This document shows, piece by piece, positions 30,930 through 37,086 of a stretch of 37,086 nucleotides of DNA. Numbering within the stretch: position 1 is the first letter of the stretch; each line of letters begins with the position of its first letter. Origin of the DNA: Candidatus Altarchaeales archaeon WOR_SM1_SCG (lineage in GTDB: Archaea > Altiarchaeota > Altiarchaeia > IMC4 > WOR-SM1-SCG); the NCBI GenBank assembly GCA_001723845.1, contig MCBE01000289.1:1-37086 (forward strand). Reading direction: 5' to 3'. A program made the translations under genes and the position numbers. The notes beneath the pieces were generated by a model, which was given only the letters and a program-made list of their open reading frames with translations, ran no database searches and was not told the origin of the DNA.

Positions 30930-31859
30930 TCAGTCCCTTATTCCTTCACCCGTAACCTCAAAAACGCACTCGCCTTCAGGAAAATTCGGGGAATCAATTA
31001 GTCGTGCAATTCTCTTATTCCCTTTGCTCTTTCGCAAGCGTAATCTGAAAGTTGATGTGTGTCCCACAATATGCCCTCCGATTGGTGTTGTTGGGTCGCC
31101 GAACATCATTGCAGGATTAGCCATCACCTGATTTGTAACAAGAACAGCAATATTATGTAAATCGGCAAGTTTTCTTTGAAGCGCGTGCATGTGCCTGTTT
31201 AATTTTTGCTGCCGGGTTGCAAGTGTTCCCCTGCCCGAGTATTCTGCCCTGAAATGCGAGGTTAAGGAATCAACTGCAACAAACCTGATATTTTTCTCTT
31301 TTGCCATCTCTGATGCCTTCTCTGCAAGAAGCATCTGGTGGTCTGAATTATATGCGCGAGCCACATGAATATTTTTTAAAATTTTTTCAGGGTCAAGATC
31401 AAGTGCAATTGCCATATTTTCAATCCTGTCGGGACGGAAGGTGTTTTCCGTGTCAATATAGAGGGCAGAACCGCCAAGACCTCCTTTTTTTTCCGGCATT
31501 TGAACTGTTACTGCTAATTGGTGTGCAATTTGTGTTTTTCCGCTGCCAAAATCGCCAAAGACCTCTGTAATTGCCTGCGTTTCAACCCCGCCGCCAATAA
31601 GATTATTCAATTCTTCACTGCAGGTTGTTATTTTACCAACACTTTTTCTTCTTTCTTTGACATCAAGCCCGGTCACAAAACCAATATCTGCTGATTTTTG
31701 AGCCGCTTTTATCAGTTTCAACGCAGCCGCTTCGCCTATCCCGACATCTTTTAAATCGCCGATTGATGCTGCTGCAATTGCTTCAACACTCAAATATCCC
31801 TCCTCTTTCAACTTTTCCGCTGTTGACGGTCCGATTCCCGGTAAATCCTCAATTTCCAT
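30930..31859 (-). CDS. radA: DNA repair and recombination protein RadA
   Basis: A 309-residue archaeal recombinase. The N-terminal helix-hairpin-helix domain ([37 protein letters not shown]) is followed by polymerisation and ATPase regions. Walker A is GDFGSGKTQ at 102-110, Walker B is [12 protein letters not shown], and loop and NQV motifs ([10 protein letters not shown]) complete it. It forms filaments on single-stranded DNA for strand exchange. Length is standard and there is no intein. It is encoded alone on the minus strand upstream of mtdB. Confidence 0.96.
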   Translation of the reverse strand: MEIEDLPGIGPSTAEKLKEEGYLSVEAIAAASIGDLKDVGIGEAAALKLIKAAQKSADIGFVTGLDVKERRKSVGKITTCSEELNNLIGGGVETQAITEVFGDFGSGKTQIAHQLAVTVQMPEKKGGLGGSALYIDTENTFRPDRIENMAIALDLDPEKILKNIHVARAYNSDHQMLLAEKASEMAKEKNIRFVAVDSLTSHFRAEYSGRGTLATRQQKLNRHMHALQRKLADLHNIAVLVTNQVMANPAMMFGDPTTPIGGHIVGHTSTFRLRLRKSKGNKRIARLIDSPNFPEGECVFEVTGEGIRD

Positions 31860-31940
31860 TTTTGCTGTATTTTTAATTTAATTTCAATTATTTAAAAATT
31901 ATGTTATTTTTTAAAAATGAATTTAATTTAATTATTTTTT

Positions 31941-32957
31941 TTATTTATTCAGCGGCACCAATTCCTCCACCTCAAGCCCCAATCTAAACTTACTCCCCTG
32001 CTTAGTCCCCCTCATCTTTAATTCCTTCTCAACTCTCGGTCCGACAACCAGCCGGTAGGTATTCCATCCAGGAGCGAGTTTTATTTCAAGACCGCAGTCC
32101 TTTGAGAGCCGCTGCACTAAAACGTACGGGCTTAAATGCTCCAGGAAATCAGCCAAAAGATTCACATATTCCGTAAGCCCCAGCGGGCGGTAGTTTCCCT
32201 TCAGGTATGCTTCACCAAGACGCGTTCCCTTCATCACGACAAGAGGGTATAACTTTACGGCATCAACACCGAGCGAGGATATTATTCTCGCGGTTTCTAT
32301 CATCTCGTTCGGGGTTTCGTATGGAAGCCCAAGGATAATGAAAACAACAACCTTTATTCCCCTCCTGTGCGATTCGTCAACAACCCTTATAAGTTCTGCA
32401 AGCCCATGCTGTCTGTTTATGTTTTCAAGCGTATGATAATGAACGGTCTGCTGCCCGATTTCAAGCCAGATTTCCTTTCCCTCTTTTACATAACTTTCAA
32501 GAAGGTCAAGAACTTCATCAGGGACACAGTCAGGTCTGGTTCCTATGGATAAGCCGACAACATCACTGTGCTGGAGTGCGGCGTCAAATATTTCCTTTAA
32601 TTTATCAACCGGGTAATAAGTATTTGTTCCAAAGGCGATGTAAACCAGACCTTTCTTCCCGCCGCTTTTCTTCTTGTAGTATTCCATCTGGTCTGCTACC
32701 TGCTCCTTTATGTCTTTATCAATCACTCTCCTGAAACTCTCGTATGTGAACTGCCGTGCAAAGTCGGGGCAGTAAATGCATCCCTTATCACTTAACCTCC
32801 CGTCCCAGTTCGGGCAGGTAAATCCGGCGTTCATCGGTATTTTAAATATCCTGAAGCCGTGTGCTTTTCTTATATATTCCCCGTATTTAGCGTAAAGGTG
32901 TCCTTCATTGTAAAGTTTATCTACTGCTTTTTTGTCTATGATTTGTTTGATATACAT
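31941..32957 (-). CDS. Radical SAM protein, TIGR01212/YhcC-type
   Basis: A 338-residue radical SAM enzyme. The cluster motif is C48-x11-C60-x2-C63 (CPNWDGRLSDKGCIYC), the unusual long spacing typical of the TIGR01212 family. A [4Fe-4S]-SAM barrel follows with GTNTYYP, LSIGTRPDCVPDEVLDLL and EIGQQTVHYHTLE. YhcC-like proteins may act in RNA or cofactor modification; the substrate is not known. It lies 81 bases upstream of radA and divergent to the pseudouridine synthase gene. Confidence 0.85.
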   Translation of the reverse strand: MYIKQIIDKKAVDKLYNEGHLYAKYGEYIRKAHGFRIFKIPMNAGFTCPNWDGRLSDKGCIYCPDFARQFTYESFRRVIDKDIKEQVADQMEYYKKKSGGKKGLVYIAFGTNTYYPVDKLKEIFDAALQHSDVVGLSIGTRPDCVPDEVLDLLESYVKEGKEIWLEIGQQTVHYHTLENINRQHGLAELIRVVDESHRRGIKVVVFIILGLPYETPNEMIETARIISSLGVDAVKLYPLVVMKGTRLGEAYLKGNYRPLGLTEYVNLLADFLEHLSPYVLVQRLSKDCGLEIKLAPGWNTYRLVVGPRVEKELKMRGTKQGSKFRLGLEVEELVPLNK

Positions 32958-33044
32958 TATTATTATTTAAATTTCAAAGTAATTTTTTATTACAATATCA
33001 AAAAGATTAAAAACTAAATTTAAAATCTATTTATATCGCAGAAA

Positions 33045-33734
33045 ATGCAGGTGCGTGTACAAAAAATAATCTCAAATGCAGGATACTGCGCAAGAAGAAA
33101 GGCAGAGGAACTGATCCGGCAGGGCTTGGTAAAAGTAAATGATAAAGCGATAAATTTGGGTGAAAAGGCAGACCCTGAGAAGGATAAAATAACGGTTAAC
33201 GGCATTGAAATCAAAATAGAAAAAAGAATTTATCTTCTCTTTAATAAGCCGGCAGGTTATATCACAACCTTTGACGACCCCCTGAACCGGAAAACGATTT
33301 TTGATATAATAAACATTAAAGAACGTATTTTCCCGGTCGGAAGATTAGACAATGATACGTCCGGGCTTTTGCTTCTCACGAATGACGGCGATTTTGCAAA
33401 TAAAATAATGCACCCGAGATACGAAATAGAAAAAACCTACAGGGTAAAGATTGATGGGGAATTGAAAGATTCGGATATAAAAAAATTAGAAAACGGGATA
33501 ATCGTGGATGGTAAAAAAACATGGCCTGCCGGTATCAGCGGAATAAAGCAGGATATTTTTGACATCACGATACACGAGGGAAGAAACAGGATAGTGCGAA
33601 AAATGATGTCTGCCCTGGGCTATGATGTTTTCCTAAAAAGGATTGCGATCGGTGACATAAAAATTAACGGGCTGCAATCGGGGCGGTACAGGAATTTAAC
33701 TCCCGGTGAAATAAATGCTCTGCTGAAAGAATGA
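33045..33734 (+). CDS. RsuA/RluB-family RNA pseudouridine synthase
   Basis: A 229-residue pseudouridine synthase. An S4 RNA-binding domain occupies the first 60 residues (VQKIISNAGYCARRKAEELIRQGLVKVN). The catalytic motif VGRLDNDTSGLLLLTNDG has the nucleophile D102, and HEGRNRIVRKMMSALGY is the other family landmark. In bacteria RsuA, RluB, RluE and RluF modify rRNA. The family is rare in archaea, which suggests gene transfer from bacteria. The start at 33045 follows the A-rich leader. Its site on rRNA cannot be deduced. Confidence 0.9.
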   Translation: MQVRVQKIISNAGYCARRKAEELIRQGLVKVNDKAINLGEKADPEKDKITVNGIEIKIEKRIYLLFNKPAGYITTFDDPLNRKTIFDIINIKERIFPVGRLDNDTSGLLLLTNDGDFANKIMHPRYEIEKTYRVKIDGELKDSDIKKLENGIIVDGKKTWPAGISGIKQDIFDITIHEGRNRIVRKMMSALGYDVFLKRIAIGDIKINGLQSGRYRNLTPGEINALLKE

Positions 33735-33751
33735 AAAATTTCATTTTTAAT

Positions 33752-34747
33752 TTATTCCCTCTTAAGAACCCAGATTCGCCGTGTTAAACTCCTGTGCATC
33801 CTGACGTCGTGGAATTCACAAACCCCAAAACCGTTAAAATCTAATTTATATTCACAGGGCAGGACTATTATTAGGAATTTTCCTTTCTTTAAGATTTGTT
33901 TTGCCGAATCCAAAAAATTGTTATAAAATTCAATTAAATTTTTATTTGACGTAAACGAAGACCTCCCGTAAGGCGGATCGGTAACGATTGCATCTGTTTT
34001 TATGTCTTTCAATTCCAGTGCGTCCCCTGTTTGTATTTCACCGTCGAGACCGTAAAATCTTAAGTTCTCATTGCAGCCGCGAACCATTCTTTCATCAATG
34101 TCCGACCCGGTAATTTTCATTCCCATAAGTCCCGCTTCGATTAAGATTCCTCCTGTTCCGCAGAACGGGTCAAGAACCGTATCTCCTGTTTTGATTCTTG
34201 CTAAATTTACTAAAACGCGGGCGATTTTCGGGTGCATTGAAACCGGGGAAAAGTAGGGGCGATGCTGTGCTTTTCTTGAATCGAATCGTTTATTACCGCA
34301 GGTATTTATTTTAATCCCGGCAAAAAAATCGCAGTCCGTAAAACACGAGACCGTAATTCCCGGGGTTTTTAAATTTACATCAAGATTTGACTTTTCTTTA
34401 ATTTTTTCCCCTAATTCTTTTTCAATTTCCATGGAGTTTTTGCTGTCGAGGGGCGTGCATCTTACTGCAAATGTTTTATAATTTTTATAATTATCATTTG
34501 AAATTTTCTTGTTTATTGCTTTTGCAGCCTCTGAAAGATCATTGCTTTTAATAACAAACTCCGCTTCAATTTTTGTCATGGCAAGGCGAGTAATAAAATT
34601 AAAATTTTTTGTCTTTGCATCAACAATAAGCAACCGTTTCTTGCTGTATTCAACATTGTAACAAATTCCCTCGCCGGCAAGTACCGCCTCAACTTCGGAT
34701 CCCGGGAGGTCAGGATGCTCGCCTGACAGGTAAAATAAAAATTTCAT
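33752..34747 (-). CDS. tRNA (guanine-N2-)-methyltransferase, archaeal Trm-G10 type
   Basis: A 331-residue methyltransferase with a THUMP domain in the N-terminal half (region around EFVIKSNDLSEAAKAINKK, FAVRCTPLD) and a Rossmann SAM domain: VLDPFCGTGGILIEAGLMG near 190-210 and the catalytic TDPPYGRS near 257-264. This is the TIGR01177/Trm-G10 family that makes m2G/m22G at position 10 of tRNA. It converges with the pseudouridine synthase gene (18-base gap), so the two 3' ends face each other. Confidence 0.87.
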   Translation of the reverse strand: MKFLFYLSGEHPDLPGSEVEAVLAGEGICYNVEYSKKRLLIVDAKTKNFNFITRLAMTKIEAEFVIKSNDLSEAAKAINKKISNDNYKNYKTFAVRCTPLDSKNSMEIEKELGEKIKEKSNLDVNLKTPGITVSCFTDCDFFAGIKINTCGNKRFDSRKAQHRPYFSPVSMHPKIARVLVNLARIKTGDTVLDPFCGTGGILIEAGLMGMKITGSDIDERMVRGCNENLRFYGLDGEIQTGDALELKDIKTDAIVTDPPYGRSSFTSNKNLIEFYNNFLDSAKQILKKGKFLIIVLPCEYKLDFNGFGVCEFHDVRMHRSLTRRIWVLKRE

Positions 34748-34855
34748 TATGTTATTGTATTAATCTTTAAGATTTGAATCCAATTATTTGACACTTATTT
34801 TATTTAAAAAGATAATTATTAATAAAAAATAATATAATTTTAAATTAATTTAAAA

Positions 34856-35533
34856 ATGGCAGGTAACGAAAACATGCTCAAGGGGCATTTGAAAAAGGTT
34901 GACGATATACTGAAAAAAGGCAACTACATCGGCTCTTTTAAACAATTAGATGTTGCAAAGGATTATGCAAAAAGAAATAAAATAGAGAATATAACTGTCG
35001 CCGGAAAGGAAGTGCGCGCGGTTGAGGAAATGGAGCGAATGACGCTTGAGGTAGTAAAATTCGCATTAAAAAACGGGCAGTACAAGATTGCAAGGTACGC
35101 GCTTGACAGGGCAAAGGAATATGCAAAACTCAACAGGATAGATGACGCAGACGAGATTGAAAAACTTGACAGGCAGGTTGACACGAAAGCAGCGATAACA
35201 ATATTTAAAATTGCAAAGCAGGACTTTGCAAATAAAAAATACAATGATGCGCTGAAAAATCTAAAGGAAGCGGATAAATTCGCAGTAAAAGCGGAAGGAA
35301 AAGTACCCCCGCTTTTCAATGACCTCCGGCTGAAGATTTATGTTGAAAGCATAACCGGGAAAATAAATGAATCTGAAAAATTAGTCGCCGAAGGCAAAAA
35401 AACCGATGCTGCAAACGAACTCGCATTCATAAGTTATGATATAGACGAGGCAAGAACTAAATTAGGAGACAATCCCGAAATTGAAGGACTTGCCAAAAAA
35501 ATAGAGGAGATGAAGAAAGCGGTTGAAAATTAA
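34856..35533 (+). CDS. Helical-repeat protein of unknown function
   Basis: A 225-residue, soluble, almost all-helical protein. Repeated units such as IGSFKQLDVAKDYAKRNKIEN and YKIARYALDRAKEYAKLNRIDD and FANKKYNDALKNLKEADKFAVKAEG have the alternating pattern of TPR-like hairpins. No signal peptide, membrane helix or catalytic motif is seen. It could be a scaffold. It is divergent from the tRNA methyltransferase gene. Confidence 0.7.
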   Translation: MAGNENMLKGHLKKVDDILKKGNYIGSFKQLDVAKDYAKRNKIENITVAGKEVRAVEEMERMTLEVVKFALKNGQYKIARYALDRAKEYAKLNRIDDADEIEKLDRQVDTKAAITIFKIAKQDFANKKYNDALKNLKEADKFAVKAEGKVPPLFNDLRLKIYVESITGKINESEKLVAEGKKTDAANELAFISYDIDEARTKLGDNPEIEGLAKKIEEMKKAVEN

Positions 35534-35832
35534 ATTGAAATTAAAAATTATCTGTCTTCAAAATTAATTTTTAAAAATTAGATTTCAATACAGTTAATTA
35601 GAAATTAAATCAGGATTTTTATTTTTATTTAATTAAACCCATCTTTCCCACGATTAGGTATTAATAATTAAACTTTTTAATATAATAAATTGAAAAATAC
35701 TTGTTGAGCATATAGTTTCTTGTATTCCTGTTATAATGTGCGATTTTCATTTTTGCCAATTTTAAGAACAGATTTTTTATAATAATACTTTTATATACAT
35801 CTATTTTTAATATATAACTAAGAACATATAAA
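35534..35832. other. AT-rich spacer before the transposase
   Basis: About 300 bases without a coding frame. It has TATA-like stretches (TTTTATAATAATAC and CTTTTATATAC near 35775-35797) that could drive the transposase gene. The left inverted repeat of the insertion sequence probably lies here, but its partner is outside the window and I cannot define it. Confidence 0.45.
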
Positions 35833-37086
35833 ATGAAAACATTACAACTATTATCTCATTCAAAGAGAAACGAGAAGGGCAAAATTTATACATATTACAG
35901 CATTGCTGAACCATACTGGGATAAAAAAACAAAGAAAAATGAAAAGAGAATAGTATTATACCTGGGTAGTTTACCAGATGAAACAGCCGAACAACTAAGG
36001 AGGTTTTTGAAATTAATGAATGCGAAAAAAGACATAATTGTAACTAATGCAGAGGACATTATATTTGGTGAGCATTGGCGTTATCTTGATACAGCATTTT
36101 TGAATCACTTGTGGGGGCAATGGGGACTTTCAAAGATATTTCCGTACTCAGAAAATAAGGATGTTCAGACATCAGATATTGCAAAGATATTGAGTATATA
36201 TCGCTGTTTAGACACTGGAAGTTATCTTTCTGCGGTGGGATGGTTCAAAAAAACTGCATTGAACATTATACTGAACATAGATGAATCCCGGATAAACAAG
36301 TCAAGAATATTTAGGGAACTTGATGAAATTGAAAATGTAAAGCAAGATATAGAGAACCATTTATACAAAACTTTGAAAGAACAAGATAAGGATGGCCTGA
36401 GAATTGTGTTTTATGACCTTACTGATTCGTATTTTGAGGGGAGAAAATGTGAATTAGCAAAACCGGGAATAACTAAAAGTAATGGATTTAGAAAAAAGAA
36501 AATTGTCCTTTCGCTTCTTGTAAATTCAAAGGGTTACCCATTTGCATGGGATATACTTGGGGACTACACAGCGGATGTTAAAACAATAAAGAGATTATCA
36601 GTTAAGTGGAAGATGCAATTTAATTTTGCCGATCATGAGGTTGTATTGGTCTTTGACAGAGGAATGGTTTCTGATAAAAATCTTAAACATTTGGAGGATC
36701 AAAAACAGCCATATGTCACAGCATTGGATAAAAATCAAATCCAAAATATAAAAGGCGCAAACATTGAACGCTTTGAGGTGCTTGATGAAGGGAATATGAA
36801 TGAGCAGATGGCAAAAATGGGCTTCAAAAAACACGATGATAGGACATACTATGAGGATATGGGGGTGATTAGTGGAAGACGATACATTTTGATATTCAAC
36901 TCAGAAATGTTTGCGGATGAAAGAAAATCACGGAAAGAATTGATGCAAAGGGTAGCGGATTATATGGAAGAAGAAAATAAGGTGTTGGCTAAAGCAGAAA
37001 AAAGTAGGAATGAAAAGGTGTTGAGAAATAAAATTGATAAAAAACTCAAAAAGATGAAAGCAGGGAAATTCATAGATTATGCTCTT
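35833..37086 (+). mobile_element. Transposase of an IS1634/IS4-like insertion sequence, 3' end outside window
   Basis: ATG 35833 opens a frame that stays open to the last base (418 codons). The N-terminal region (KTLQLLSHSKRNEKGKIYTYY, KRIVLYLGSLPD) and the later YDLTDSYFEGRK with D195 and LVFDRGMVSDKNL with D275 are the first two acidic residues of a DDE catalytic site in IS1634/IS4-type transposases. The third (Glu) lies beyond the window. It would excise and insert its element. No frameshift is seen in the visible part, so it may be intact. Confidence 0.85.

Noticed and set aside
1-37086. tRNA or rRNA genes
   Set aside because: I saw no cloverleaf or T-loop GGTTCAAATC-like sequence with matching arms, and no rRNA segment, while reading; a covariance search would be needed to be certain.

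Overview
The window looks like a chromosome segment of an uncultured, AT-rich euryarchaeote (probably Halobacteriota or another methanogen, ANME or alkanotroph-related lineage). It carries archaeal RadA, a THUMP-type tRNA G10 methyltransferase, three formylmethanofuran dehydrogenase subunits (FwdB, FwdA, FwdD) plus an FwdG-like ferredoxin, and a methylene-tetrahydromethanopterin dehydrogenase. Most genes start at an ATG directly after an A-rich run with no Shine-Dalgarno, as in genomes with many leaderless transcripts. The genus cannot be fixed from sequence alone.

Layout. 1-1250: end of an unrecognised winged-helix protein, a hairpin terminator and AT-rich non-coding DNA. 1251-2066: IMP/FBP-type phosphatase. 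2206-6538: tungstate ABC transporter (tupA, tupB, tupC), split by two translationally coupled unknown genes. 6601-7226: VapBC-like toxin-antitoxin pair. 7286-8413: molybdopterin genes (MoaE-like, MobB). 8423-18210, minus strand: two tandem copies of a Tat-exported formate dehydrogenase-N type module (catalytic, Fe-S and membrane subunits), with one intact tatA and remnants of tatA and mobB that mark the duplication. 18413-19216: tatC. 19341-26251: fwdB, rubrerythrin, ferredoxin, acylphosphatase/coiled-coil protein, fwdA, coiled-coil membrane protein, fwdD, moeA.

26448-29905 is an accessory island: an orphan antitoxin-like gene, the 3' end of a tyrosine-recombinase gene ending in an integron-integrase-like tail, then alternating genes and about 120-nt two-armed hairpin elements that resemble integron attC sites. 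It is flanked by directly repeated fragments of the neighbouring mtdB gene. 29917-35533 is housekeeping again: mtdB, radA, a radical SAM protein, an RsuA/RluB pseudouridine synthase, a Trm-G10 methyltransferase and a helical-repeat protein. The window ends inside an IS1634/IS4-like transposase.

How the genes fit together (inference): tungstate uptake and MoaE/MobB/MoeA supply the pterin cofactor to two enzyme groups. These are the exported formate dehydrogenases, folded and then moved by TatA/TatC, and the cytoplasmic formylmethanofuran dehydrogenase, which reduces or produces CO2. MtdB acts further along the same tetrahydromethanopterin C1 pathway. The most unusual items are the degraded integron-like array in an archaeon and the duplicated formate dehydrogenase module with a diverged catalytic copy and membrane anchors lacking heme-ligand histidines.
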